The position numbers were made by a program, and so were the translations under genes. The notes under the pieces were generated by a model, which made no database searches, was not told the DNA's origin, and worked only from the letters and a program-made list of their open reading frames with translations. Shown in pieces: positions 27,483 to 36,408 of a stretch of 64,000 nt of DNA. How positions within the stretch are numbered: position 1 is the stretch's first letter; the number at the start of each line of letters is the position of its first letter. The stretch comes from Mesonia aestuariivivens (GTDB taxonomy: Bacteria > Bacteroidota > Bacteroidia > Flavobacteriales > Flavobacteriaceae): NCBI RefSeq assembly GCF_019311235.1, contig NZ_JAHWDF010000001.1:248001-312000 (forward strand). Direction: 5' to 3'.

Positions 27483-29222
27483 CTAAAAAAGTTCTTTTAA
27501 ATATTTAATATTAGATTTAGCATTGTCTATTGCTTCTGCACTTCTGCCGTTAAGCATTAGTTTACTCATACTTTTAGCAAAACCTTTTATTTGTTCAAAT
27601 TTAATTTCTGGAGGCATGGCAAGTGCAGCAGGATCTGTATAAATATTAATTAATGCAGGTCCTTCATGGTAAAAAGCTTCTTGAATGGCAGCATTTACTT
27701 GGTTTGGTTCTTTAGCTTCCCAAGCTTTTATATTCATTGCTTCAGCTACTTTTACAAAATCAGGATTTTCCATATCTGTTTGCCAGTCGGGATAGCCTTC
27801 TACTTCCATTTCTAATTTTACCATTCCTAAACTACGGTTATTGAAAACAATAATTTTAACGGGAATTTGGTATTGACTAATGGTCATTAAATCTCCCAAA
27901 AGCATCGTAAGCCCGCCATCGCCACAAAGGGCAATTACTTGTCTATCTGGATGTCCTAAACCTGCACCAATTGCCATAGGCATAGCATTTGCCATAGAAC
28001 CGTGGTTAAAAGAACCGGTGAGGTATCTGTTTTTTCTTCCTTTTAAATAACGAGCAGCCCAAACGGCAGACATTCCGGTGTCGACAGTAAAAATGGCATC
28101 GTCTGTGGCTAATTGATCGATAAGTGCGGCTACATATTCAGGATGAATTTTTTCATCGTCGCCTTTTTCTTTTACGTAGCTTTGGTATTTTTCTTCTAAA
28201 TCGAGATGAACTTTTCGCATTTCTTTTAGAAACTCATCATCAGTTTTTGTTTCCACTTTAGGGAGAACGGCCTGAAGCGTGTCTTTTATGGTTCCGTGGT
28301 ATGCATAATCTACTTTAGCGCGTCTTCCTATACGTTCTGGCTTAGTATCTATTTGAATGATGGTGTTTTTTTCTGGAAGAAAATCGGTATATGGAAAATC
28401 TGTTCCTAGTAAAATTAAAGCATCAGCCTCGTGCATTGCTTTAAAGCCAGATTTACTACCTAGAAGTCCGTTAAGACCAACCGCATAAGGGTTGGTTTCT
28501 TTATCGAAGAAAATTTTTCCGCGGAAACTAAATCCCATAGGCGCATTTAATTTTTTCGATAGTGCCATGACTTCTTCCTGAGCGTATCGGCATCCGTGAC
28601 CAGCAAATAGCATGACTTTTTTGTTGCTATTAATCACTTCAGCTAACTCATCTATTTTTTCTTCAGAAGGTAAAATTCTAGACGTAGTATAATAATTTTG
28701 TTGAGAGGTAGTTATTTCTTGAGCATCTGCAGAAGCTATATCTCCTGGTAATCCTACTAAGCCAACTCCTTTATCTTGAATGGCATGTTGAATAGCCGAT
28801 TGAAAACCGTGAATGGCCTGAACGGGAGTATTTGCCATAAAGCAATACTTACTGCAATCGTCAAAAAGTTTGGTGACATTAGTTTCTTGAAAGTTTTCGG
28901 TTCCTAATTTATCTGTAGTCACGGTAGATGCAATGGCAATCACGGGATTTCCTGCTCTGTTGGCATCATACAAACCATTCACCAAATGAACATGACCAGG
29001 ACCGCTACTTCCCATGCAGCAACCAATACCATCCAATTCAGCATCCATCGAAGCTGCATAAGCGCCCGCTTCTTCGTGTCTAACGTGTATCCAAGTTAAG
29101 CGGCCATCTCTACGAACAGCATCATTAACAGGGTTTAAGCTGTCGCCAGTTACAGCATAAACTCTTTTTACGCCCGCATTCACTAACATTTCTACTAATA
29201 TATCTGCAACCTTCTTTGACAT
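27483..29222 (-). CDS. poxB: Thiamin-diphosphate enzyme, pyruvate dehydrogenase (quinone) type
   Basis: Peripheral membrane flavoenzyme expected to decarboxylate pyruvate to acetate and CO2 with electrons passed to quinone. 579 residues (E. coli PoxB 572). Catalytic Glu in HVRHEEAGAYAAS near residue 50, ThDP motif starting GDGGLTMLLGDL and ending in NN, and the central FAD-type domain. The C-terminal region is retained, as needed for lipid activation. Related acetolactate-synthase-like enzymes are an alternative, but length and motifs favour PoxB. Monocistronic; acetaldehyde or acetate metabolism together with the adjacent alcohol dehydrogenase is inference. Confidence 0.87.
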   Translation of the reverse strand: MSKKVADILVEMLVNAGVKRVYAVTGDSLNPVNDAVRRDGRLTWIHVRHEEAGAYAASMDAELDGIGCCMGSSGPGHVHLVNGLYDANRAGNPVIAIASTVTTDKLGTENFQETNVTKLFDDCSKYCFMANTPVQAIHGFQSAIQHAIQDKGVGLVGLPGDIASADAQEITTSQQNYYTTSRILPSEEKIDELAEVINSNKKVMLFAGHGCRYAQEEVMALSKKLNAPMGFSFRGKIFFDKETNPYAVGLNGLLGSKSGFKAMHEADALILLGTDFPYTDFLPEKNTIIQIDTKPERIGRRAKVDYAYHGTIKDTLQAVLPKVETKTDDEFLKEMRKVHLDLEEKYQSYVKEKGDDEKIHPEYVAALIDQLATDDAIFTVDTGMSAVWAARYLKGRKNRYLTGSFNHGSMANAMPMAIGAGLGHPDRQVIALCGDGGLTMLLGDLMTISQYQIPVKIIVFNNRSLGMVKLEMEVEGYPDWQTDMENPDFVKVAEAMNIKAWEAKEPNQVNAAIQEAFYHEGPALINIYTDPAALAMPPEIKFEQIKGFAKSMSKLMLNGRSAEAIDNAKSNIKYLKELF

Positions 29223-29440
29223 AATCTTTTCTGTTTTTTTTTTTGAATACTTAAAGTTAGCCTGTAAGTTTTAGTTTTGATGTTAATAGCGTGGTAAACT
29301 TTTGAAATTTAGGTGTTGATATTGCTAGCTTAAACGATTGATATATTTAAAATTTTCTTAATTTAATGATTATCATAGAAATCATTCTGTATTCTTCATA
29401 TTTTAGATGAAATAGGATAAAATTTCTTCACAAATCAACC

Positions 29441-30334
29441 ATGAGCAAAGCAAAACATTTATTAGGCAAAATTGTAATCGTTACCGGTGCAAATGCAGGT
29501 TTAGGTTTTGAAACCACTAAATATATGGCAGCTAAAGGTGCAGAAGTGATTATGGGATGTAGAGATTTATCTAAAGCAGAACAGGCTAAAAAAGAAATAT
29601 TAAAAGTAAACCCAAAGGCAAAGTTGAAGTTAATAAAACTAGATTTAGCTCATTTAGATTCTGTAAGAAGATTTGCTGAAGAGTTTAAAGCCAATTATAA
29701 GTATTTAGATATTTTAGTAAATAATGCTGGTTTAATGATGCCACCTTATGGAACAACAAAAGACGGTTTTGAATTGCAATTTGGGATTAATTACTTAGGA
29801 CATTTTCTATTAACCGGTCTTTTGTTAGAGCAATTGACAAATTCAACAATAGATGCGAGAGTAATAAGTTTAAGTAGTTTGGCTCATCAATGGGGCGATA
29901 TTTATTTTGATGATTTACAATTTGAAAAAAAATACGATAAACAAAAAGCTTACGGACAAAGTAAATTGGCGTGTCTAATGTTTGCCTACGAATTAGACCG
30001 AAGGTTGAAAAATAAAGATTATTCAATCAAATCAATTGCAGTGCATCCTGGGGTTTCTAGAACTAATCTTTTTAGACATCTTAATGGAATAATGAAAATA
30101 TTGATTCCGTTTGTATATCCGTTTACGCAATCTGCAAAAAGAGGAGCGCAATCTGAGTTGAAAGCAATTGAAGATCATACATTAAGTGGCGGTGAATTTA
30201 TTGGTCCTTCAGGGTTTAAACAATTTTCGGGGAAGCCAGCGGTGGTCAGTTCAAATTCTATTTCAAAAGATAAAAAAAAAGCAAAGCATCTCTGGGAGGT
30301 TTCAGAAAAGCTAGTAAAAATAGAATATTTATAA
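29441..30334 (+). CDS. Retinol-dehydrogenase-like SDR
   Basis: SDR of 297 residues: GANAGLGFE cofactor loop, LDLAHLDSV, NNAGLMMPPYG, SSLAHQWG, catalytic Tyr-Lys in YGQSK and HPGVSRTNLF. This matches the WWOX/retinol-dehydrogenase/protochlorophyllide-reductase-like group. Substrate unknown. Divergent from poxB. Confidence 0.85.
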   Translation: MSKAKHLLGKIVIVTGANAGLGFETTKYMAAKGAEVIMGCRDLSKAEQAKKEILKVNPKAKLKLIKLDLAHLDSVRRFAEEFKANYKYLDILVNNAGLMMPPYGTTKDGFELQFGINYLGHFLLTGLLLEQLTNSTIDARVISLSSLAHQWGDIYFDDLQFEKKYDKQKAYGQSKLACLMFAYELDRRLKNKDYSIKSIAVHPGVSRTNLFRHLNGIMKILIPFVYPFTQSAKRGAQSELKAIEDHTLSGGEFIGPSGFKQFSGKPAVVSSNSISKDKKKAKHLWEVSEKLVKIEYL

Positions 30335-30396
30335 AGAATAGAAATCGACTAACTAGCCGACTTCTATGCTTTAAATCATTGCCTTTTTAAAAAATC

Positions 30397-31176
30397 CTAA
30401 AAAAGGTTAACGGCAACTTGAATTGCTCCATATTCTTGTAAAGGATTCCACGAAGCAGTTGCCGAAACAGGTAAGGTGTAAGTTAAAATTTCTACATCTC
30501 TATTGTAGATTACTCCTACATTACTCACGTTAGGGTGATCACCATAAAAATTTGATTCACTTAAAAATGAGAAAGAACCACCTACAAAGCCTGCGAGTGA
30601 CCAGTTTTCTTTAGTTAAGAAAATATAACTAGCTTCTACATAATTAGTAAACGCATTTTTTAATTCTCCATCATCATCTACATAAGTATCTCTACCTTGT
30701 ACAACCGTAGCCCAAGAAACTTTTAAAGGAATTTTTTGAAACTGATAAGCCAAACTTACATCTATAAAGTGTGAAGTTTCTGCTCTGTCGTAATTAAAAA
30801 AACCAACGTCTGGATAATCTGTGGTGTTGTTAATATCCCATATAGCTAAGGTAAAGCCTTTATGCATAAAGCTTACATAGTAATCATATTCTGTATATTC
30901 TCCATTAAAAGATCTTCCTCCCCAAAGTCCAGCTTTAAAAAAACCGTTTTTAGAAGTATAATTAATGTCTGCCACACTTACTGGTGAATTGCTTACATGT
31001 AAACCTCTCCATAAATGCATGTTTTTAATTTGAAGATTAAAGTTGAATAATTTCTTTTCTTCATTTTCCAATTTCTCTTCGTTTCTTTCTTCAATAATAT
31101 TGTCTTGATCTTGAGCAAAAGTGGATTGACAAAAGAAAATTCCGAAGCATATTGCAATGTATTTAAATGATTTCAT
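30397..31176 (-). CDS. Outer-membrane beta-barrel protein in the glycerol operon
   Basis: 259 residues: signal peptide (to about AQDQ, residue 22), acidic Glu/Asn-rich segment, then alternating amphipathic strands and a C-terminal Phe (VAVNLF), as in outer-membrane barrels. It resembles the TorF/Gcw_chp-type putative porins. It starts 6 bases after glpF in the operon glpD-glpK-glpF, so I infer an outer-membrane channel for glycerol or glycerol-3-phosphate. That would complete uptake from outer membrane to cytosol. Confidence 0.7.
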   Translation of the reverse strand: MKSFKYIAICFGIFFCQSTFAQDQDNIIEERNEEKLENEEKKLFNFNLQIKNMHLWRGLHVSNSPVSVADINYTSKNGFFKAGLWGGRSFNGEYTEYDYYVSFMHKGFTLAIWDINNTTDYPDVGFFNYDRAETSHFIDVSLAYQFQKIPLKVSWATVVQGRDTYVDDDGELKNAFTNYVEASYIFLTKENWSLAGFVGGSFSFLSESNFYGDHPNVSNVGVIYNRDVEILTYTLPVSATASWNPLQEYGAIQVAVNLF

Positions 31177-31182
31177 ACTTAT

Positions 31183-31923
31183 TTATTTACCTAAAATTAA
31201 AAATAATACCGCGGCAACTAATCCACCTATTAAAGGGCCAACTACAGGAATCCAAGCATACCCCCAACCACTATCTGTTTTGCCTTTAATAGGTAATAGG
31301 GCATGAACGATTCTTGGTCCTAAATCTCGTGCAGGGTTTATAGCATAACCAGTTGTTCCTCCTAACGAAAGTCCAATTGCCCAAACAATAAAAGCTACAG
31401 GGATAGCTCCAATAGCTCCTAAACCAACTTTAGTAGTGGTTCCTGCTTCGATTTCAAAAGAAGCTTCTGCAAAATAAAATACACATATTACTAATACAAA
31501 AGTTCCTAAAATTTCACTTATTAAATTTCTAAATGTATCTGGTATTGCGGGAGCGGTACAAAAAACGGCTCTTTTGGTTGCCCCATCTTCTGTGACATCA
31601 AAATGATTTTTATACATGAGGTAGACTAAAGAAGATCCTAACATAGCCCCTATAAATTCTCCTGCTAAATAGGTGGGCACATCTGCCCAAGGAAATATTC
31701 CTCCAACCGCTAAGCCAATAGTTACTGCTGGATTAAGGTGAGCGCCACTATAAGGGCCTGCAACCACAACGCCTGCAAAAACGGCTAAAGCCCAACCTGT
31801 AGTAATCACAATCCAATCACTGCCTTGACCAATTGTTTTATTTAAATTTACATTTGCAACTACACCACCCCCTAATAGAATAAGAATAGCTGTTCCTAAA
31901 ATTTCTGCTATAAATGGTGTCAT
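31183..31923 (-). CDS. glpF: Glycerol facilitator, aquaporin family
   Basis: Inner-membrane channel of the MIP family with both NPA boxes: HLNPAVTIG and AINPARDLGPR. The Asp after the second box marks the glycerol-conducting (GlpF) subgroup. 246 residues, six membrane segments. It lies 2 bases downstream of glpK and 6 bases upstream of the beta-barrel gene; clearly one operon. Confidence 0.95.
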   Translation of the reverse strand: MTPFIAEILGTAILILLGGGVVANVNLNKTIGQGSDWIVITTGWALAVFAGVVVAGPYSGAHLNPAVTIGLAVGGIFPWADVPTYLAGEFIGAMLGSSLVYLMYKNHFDVTEDGATKRAVFCTAPAIPDTFRNLISEILGTFVLVICVFYFAEASFEIEAGTTTKVGLGAIGAIPVAFIVWAIGLSLGGTTGYAINPARDLGPRIVHALLPIKGKTDSGWGYAWIPVVGPLIGGLVAAVLFLILGK

Positions 31924-31925
31924 TC

Positions 31926-33434
31926 TTATTGATTTTCTTCGTTGTTATCACTCCAATGTTGCAAAGCTTCAATAGCTCTATACCAGCCGTTAACTCCTTT
32001 TTTTACATCATCTTGATTTTCGGTAGGTTGAAATTTAATATCTTCTTCCCAAGTTTTTTGAATTTCATCGGTATCTTTCCAGTAACCAACTGCTAAACCT
32101 GCTAAATACGCAGCTCCTAATGCGGTTGTTTCGGTTACTTTAGGTCTAACGGTTGTGGTATTTAATACATCAGATTGAAATTGCATGAGCATATCGTTAA
32201 CCGACGCCCCTCCATCTACTCGAAGTTCTTTAATTTCTATTTTAGAATCGGCTTTCATAGATTTTAAAATATCCATGGTTTGATACGCAATTGCTTCTAA
32301 AGATGCTCTAGCGATATGCGCGTCTGTAGTTCCTCTTGTGATTCCGAACATGGTTCCTTTGGCATCTTGGTTCCAATATGGAGCTCCAAGACCCGCAAAA
32401 GCTGGAATAAAATAAACACCTTCTGAACTTTCTACTGAACTTGCCAACTGTTCTACTTGAGATGATTTATTGATAATCCCAAGACCATCACGTAGCCATT
32501 GTACAACGGCACCACCTATAAAAATGCTACCTTCTAAACAGTATTCGGTTTTACCATTAATCCTCCAAGCAACTGAGGTTAGTAAGTTGTTTTTAGAGAT
32601 AATTGGTTTTTCTCCAATATTCATTAACATAAAACAACCTGTACCATAGGTACTTTTTACCATTCCTTTTTTGGTACACATCTGTCCGAAAAGTGCAGCC
32701 ATTTGGTCTCCCGCAATTCCTGCGATAGGTACTTTAGAAGCAAAAATAGTGGTTTTAGTATGTCCGTAAACTTCACTAGAATCTTTAACTTCGGGTAGCA
32801 TGCTTTTTGGAATTTCGAACAACTCTAACAGCTCGTCATCCCATTCCATAGTGTTAATGTTAAATAATAATGTTCTAGAGGCGTTGGTGACATCGGTTAC
32901 GTGAAGATCTCCTTTCGTAAAATTCCAAATTAACCAAGTATCTATGGTTCCTAATAGAAGATCTCCTGCTTCTGCTTTTTTGCGTGCTCCTTCAACGTTA
33001 TCTAAAATCCATTTTACTTTTGTTCCAGAGAAATAAGAATCGATAACCAATCCTGTTTTTTCTTGAATCATTTTAGCTTTTCCGCTATTTTTTAATTCAT
33101 TACAATATTTAGCAGTTCTTTTATCTTGCCAAACAATAGCATTGTAAACTGCTTCTCCTGTATTTTTATCCCAAACTACAACGGTTTCGCGTTGATTCGT
33201 GATTCCTATGGCTTCAATATTTTTACCATTTAATCCTTTTTTGGTCGTAGCTTCTGCAGCAACCCCTGCTTGGGTAGCCCAAATTTCTGCAGGATCGTGT
33301 TCTACCCATCCTGGTTTAGGGAAATATTGTGTGAATTCTTTTTGAGCTACTGAGTGAATTTGCCCTTTTTTGTTGAATAAGATAGCTCGAGAACTTGTGG
33401 TTCCCTGATCTATCGCGAGAATATATTTATTCAT
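31926..33434 (-). CDS. glpK: Glycerol kinase
   Basis: Phosphorylates glycerol to glycerol-3-phosphate, trapping it in the cell. FGGY-family kinase, 502 residues, with N-terminal phosphate loop [14 protein letters not shown] and the substrate/ADP motifs [23 protein letters not shown] and [18 protein letters not shown]. Usual length (about 500). It lies between glpD (63-base gap with a perfect palindrome) and glpF. Confidence 0.97.
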   Translation of the reverse strand: MNKYILAIDQGTTSSRAILFNKKGQIHSVAQKEFTQYFPKPGWVEHDPAEIWATQAGVAAEATTKKGLNGKNIEAIGITNQRETVVVWDKNTGEAVYNAIVWQDKRTAKYCNELKNSGKAKMIQEKTGLVIDSYFSGTKVKWILDNVEGARKKAEAGDLLLGTIDTWLIWNFTKGDLHVTDVTNASRTLLFNINTMEWDDELLELFEIPKSMLPEVKDSSEVYGHTKTTIFASKVPIAGIAGDQMAALFGQMCTKKGMVKSTYGTGCFMLMNIGEKPIISKNNLLTSVAWRINGKTEYCLEGSIFIGGAVVQWLRDGLGIINKSSQVEQLASSVESSEGVYFIPAFAGLGAPYWNQDAKGTMFGITRGTTDAHIARASLEAIAYQTMDILKSMKADSKIEIKELRVDGGASVNDMLMQFQSDVLNTTTVRPKVTETTALGAAYLAGLAVGYWKDTDEIQKTWEEDIKFQPTENQDDVKKGVNGWYRAIEALQHWSDNNEENQ

Positions 33435-33451
33435 AAGATTTAGTTTAGTTA

Positions 33452-33484
33452 CAACCTAATCTCTAAAATTTAGAGATTAGGTTG
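33452..33484 (-). repeat. Intercistronic 33-bp palindrome between glpD and glpK
   Basis: Perfect 16-bp arms around a single central base (arm CAACCTAATCTCTAAA). No T run follows on the minus strand, so it is not a simple terminator. A role in mRNA processing or stability, or in unequal expression of glpD and glpKF, is inference. Confidence 0.75.
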
Positions 33485-33497
33485 TTGAGATTATTGA

Positions 33498-35075
33498 TTA
33501 TATTGTATAGTTTTTAGCGATTTTGGTAAAAGTTTCAATTTGATTTTGTTTCCAACTTTCATCTTTACCTAATTCTTTAGCTAAAAGATCTGCAACTATT
33601 GGAGCACTTTCTATAGCAGCTTTGGCATCTAAAAATAGAGCTCTTACTCTTCGAGCTAAGACATCATCAATAGTTCTTGCCATTTCCTGTCGAGCAGCCC
33701 AAACTACTTCAGCTTTAAAAAATGGGAGTCTTTCGTGAAGCTTCTGAGCTAACTCAGGATCTTCTTGCATAAGTTTTTTTATCTTTTCTTGATCACTTCC
33801 ATAAATATAGAGATGGTTTTCGTGGCTTGTTGTTTCTTGAGCGCCGTGAAGAGCGAATTTTTCTGTTTTACAAGGTTTATTTGGTAACTTTCCTATATTG
33901 ATAATCTTGTTCACAGTATCTTGAGCCATTTTTCTAAATGTTGTCCATTTACCCCCAGTTATAGTTACTAAGCCTGTTTTAGAAACAATTATTTTATGAC
34001 TTCTTGATATTTCTTTACTTTTTTCTGAATCATCTTTTGGTGCTGCTAAAGGACGAAGTCCTGCATAAATACTTAGTACGTCTTTCCTTGAAACTGGTTT
34101 AGAAATATATTTGTTAAACGTATTAAGAATAAACTCTATTTCTTGTTCTTGAGCTTTTGGCTCTAAGCTATGCTCATCTAGCATAGTGTCGGTAGTTCCT
34201 ACAATTACTTTATCATGCCATGGTACTGCAAAAAGTACACGCCCATCATCTGTTTTTGGGATCATGATTGCATCTTCTCCTGGTAGAAAAGATTTATCGA
34301 AAACTAAATGTACTCCTTGGCTTGGTCTTACCATTTTTCGAGCTTCAGGATTATCCATTTGTAAAATATCATCGGTAAAAATACCCGTAGCATTAACTAC
34401 TGCTTTACCTTTAAATGTATAAGAAACACCTGTTTCATTATCGGTAGCTTTTACACCATTTATATTTCCTTTTTCATCTTTTGTTAAATCATTTACTCTG
34501 AAATAATTTAATAGTGTTGCCCCTTCTTCAAGACATGATTGAGCAACATTAATCGCTAATCTAGAATCATCAAACTGACCGTCTTGATAAACTACACCAC
34601 CTTTTAGATGATCTTGTTTAAGTGTAGATAACCTGCTTACGGTTTCTTTCGTTTTAATATGTTTAGATTTCCCTAAACTTAATTTGCCTGCTAAAAAATC
34701 ATACACTTTTAAGCCTACGGTATAATAGAAACCTTCCCACCATTTGTAATTTGGAATTACAAAGCTTTGGTTTTTAACTAAATGTGGTGCGTTTCTAGCT
34801 AATAAACCTCTTTCATGTAAAGCTTCTTTAACTAAATCTATATCACCTTGAGCTAAATACCTAACTCCACCATGAACTAGTTTTGTACTTCTACTAGATG
34901 TTCCTTTAGCATAATCTGCCATTTCTAATAGTAAAGTTTTATAACCACGAGTAACACTATCTAAAGCAGTACCTAAGCCTGTCGCTCCGCCGCCAATTAC
35001 AATGACGTCCCACTCTTCGTTAGTATTAGTCTGGTTAAGTATTGTTTCTCTAGCATATGTATGTTGATCACTCAT
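33498..35075 (-). CDS. glpD: Aerobic glycerol-3-phosphate dehydrogenase
   Basis: FAD enzyme at the inner membrane that oxidises glycerol-3-phosphate to dihydroxyacetone phosphate and reduces quinone. 525 residues: FAD-binding VIVIGGGATGLGTAL with the acidic end LLLE, GTSSRSTKLVHGGVRYL (substrate/FAD region), and the C-terminal helical domain with AARQEMARTIDDVLARRVRA. First gene of the glp operon, divergent from the DeoR-type repressor. Confidence 0.96.
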   Translation of the reverse strand: MSDQHTYARETILNQTNTNEEWDVIVIGGGATGLGTALDSVTRGYKTLLLEMADYAKGTSSRSTKLVHGGVRYLAQGDIDLVKEALHERGLLARNAPHLVKNQSFVIPNYKWWEGFYYTVGLKVYDFLAGKLSLGKSKHIKTKETVSRLSTLKQDHLKGGVVYQDGQFDDSRLAINVAQSCLEEGATLLNYFRVNDLTKDEKGNINGVKATDNETGVSYTFKGKAVVNATGIFTDDILQMDNPEARKMVRPSQGVHLVFDKSFLPGEDAIMIPKTDDGRVLFAVPWHDKVIVGTTDTMLDEHSLEPKAQEQEIEFILNTFNKYISKPVSRKDVLSIYAGLRPLAAPKDDSEKSKEISRSHKIIVSKTGLVTITGGKWTTFRKMAQDTVNKIINIGKLPNKPCKTEKFALHGAQETTSHENHLYIYGSDQEKIKKLMQEDPELAQKLHERLPFFKAEVVWAARQEMARTIDDVLARRVRALFLDAKAAIESAPIVADLLAKELGKDESWKQNQIETFTKIAKNYTI

Positions 35076-35098
35076 TTTTTTGATATATTACGAATAGG

Positions 35099-35201
35099 TT
35101 TCGAATTTAATAAATATATATCAAAACGAAACTAAAAGAAACTTAAAGTTTAATAAAAATTCTATTTATTATACTTTTTTTATGAATTTGATTTCGTTTT
35201 G
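35099..35201. promoter_or_regulatory. Candidate GlpR operator cluster
   Basis: Three TTTCG-type sites lie in the 218-base gap between glpD and the repressor gene: TTTCGAATTT (35099-35108), AAAACGAAAC (35123-35132) and its inverted counterpart TTTCGTTTTG (35192-35201). The last two share the 9-mer AAAACGAAA in inverted orientation. DeoR/GlpR repressors often bind TTCG-containing repeats, so this is the likely operator region; it is inference. Confidence 0.5.
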
Positions 35202-35239
35202 TTTCAATTTTTGTAATCACAACATTTTTACTATTTAAA

Positions 35240-35274
35240 TTTGAAACATTTAGCTATTGTATTTTTTATATTTG
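35240..35274 (+). promoter_or_regulatory. Promoter of the DeoR-type repressor gene
   Basis: TATATTTG at 35267-35274 fits the TAnnTTTG -7 element, 20 bases before the start codon; a TTTG at 35240-35243 could be the -33 part, with a slightly long spacer of 23. Confidence 0.5.
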
Positions 35275-35293
35275 CTGCTAAAAGTTCATATTT

Positions 35294-36046
35294 ATGAAAA
35301 GGCATCAAGAAATTTTAGAGATTCTTCAAAAAGATAAATATGTAGAAGTTTCTTTTTTGTGTGAGAAACTAGGTGTCTCTGCAGTTACTATAAGAAAAGA
35401 TTTAAAACGCTTAGAAGATGAAAATCTTTTGTTTAGAACTCATGGCGGTGCTTCTTTAGAGAATCCTTATATGAAAGATAGAACTGTTAACGAGAAAGAA
35501 AAAGTTTTTATTGAAGAAAAAAGTAGAATAGCCAAAGCTGCTGCTGCTTTAATTTCTGAAAACGATTCTTTTTTAATTGCTTCTGGTACTACGGTACAAG
35601 CTTTAGCAAAAGCTATAAATATTCAAGGTAAATTAAATATTATAACCTCTTCTTTAAATGTTGCAATTGAGTTGTTGAATCATCACGAATATAAAGTTAT
35701 TCAATTAGGAGGAAATGTAAGGCATAGTTCTTCTTCTGTAATTGGTCATTACGCTAGCTTAATTCTAGATTATATCTCTTGTAACCAATTATTTATTGGG
35801 GTTGATGGTATAGATTTAGATTATGGGTGCACCACTACAAGTTTAGAAGAAGCTGCATTAAACCAGAAGATGATCAACTCTTGTCAGAAAATAATTGTTT
35901 TAGCAGATTCTTCTAAATTCGGCAAAAAGAGTTTTGGAAAAATTTGTAGTCTAAAAAGTGTTCATCATATCATCACAGATAGTGGCATTTCTTCTAAAGT
36001 AGTAGGCCGAATTAAAGCTCTAGGTATAAAAATTACAGTGGTTTAA
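35294..36046 (+). CDS. glpR: DeoR/GlpR-family transcriptional repressor
   Basis: DeoR-type regulator, 250 residues: N-terminal winged helix-turn-helix with the family signature (EVSFLCEKLGVSAVTIRKDL, residues about 17-36, and FRTHGGA) and a C-terminal sugar-phosphate-sensing domain (IASGTTVQALAKA, GVDGIDLDYGCTT, DSSKFG). Divergent position next to glpD makes it the likely repressor of the glycerol operon, responding to glycerol-3-phosphate; effector identity is inference. Confidence 0.88.
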   Translation: MKRHQEILEILQKDKYVEVSFLCEKLGVSAVTIRKDLKRLEDENLLFRTHGGASLENPYMKDRTVNEKEKVFIEEKSRIAKAAAALISENDSFLIASGTTVQALAKAINIQGKLNIITSSLNVAIELLNHHEYKVIQLGGNVRHSSSSVIGHYASLILDYISCNQLFIGVDGIDLDYGCTTTSLEEAALNQKMINSCQKIIVLADSSKFGKKSFGKICSLKSVHHIITDSGISSKVVGRIKALGIKITVV

Positions 36047-36408
36047 TTTTTATAGACTAAAAATTAATAAATCAATTAACGGCAGCTAAAGCTTCATTCT
36101 GAATTTTTGGTTGTTTTTGCTCTTCATCACATATAAAAAGAATTCTTCTCTTCAGTTAAAAATTTATTTCTTCAGTTGTCAAAGTTTACTAAGTAATCAT
36201 TAAAAGTATTGAGGTGTCTTATTTCAAGTAAGTTTTTGATTTTCAATAGTTTTTTGTGAATAAATTACAAAATAACAAAACCGATAACTTGCATTTGGTC
36301 GTAATTACAATACACTTGGTCGAAATTTTAAATTCAGAAAGCAGATATAAAATAATTTTGAATTTAGATGATTGATTAATTTTTGATTGTTAAAATCCCA
36401 AAATAAAT
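36047..36408. other. 362-base gap with a phased direct repeat
   Basis: No gene. It contains a direct repeat CATTTGGTCG (36292-36301) and CACTTGGTCG (36313-36322), 21 bases apart, which is two helical turns, about 90 bases before the T9SS cargo gene. This is a possible activator site. The rest is AT-rich with no clear promoter. Confidence 0.4.

Noticed and set aside
36072-36154. Minus-strand run of about 27 codons with protein-like composition in the gap before the T9SS cargo gene
   Set aside because: It has no start codon, is preceded by a stop, and matches no family I recognise; too short to call a remnant.
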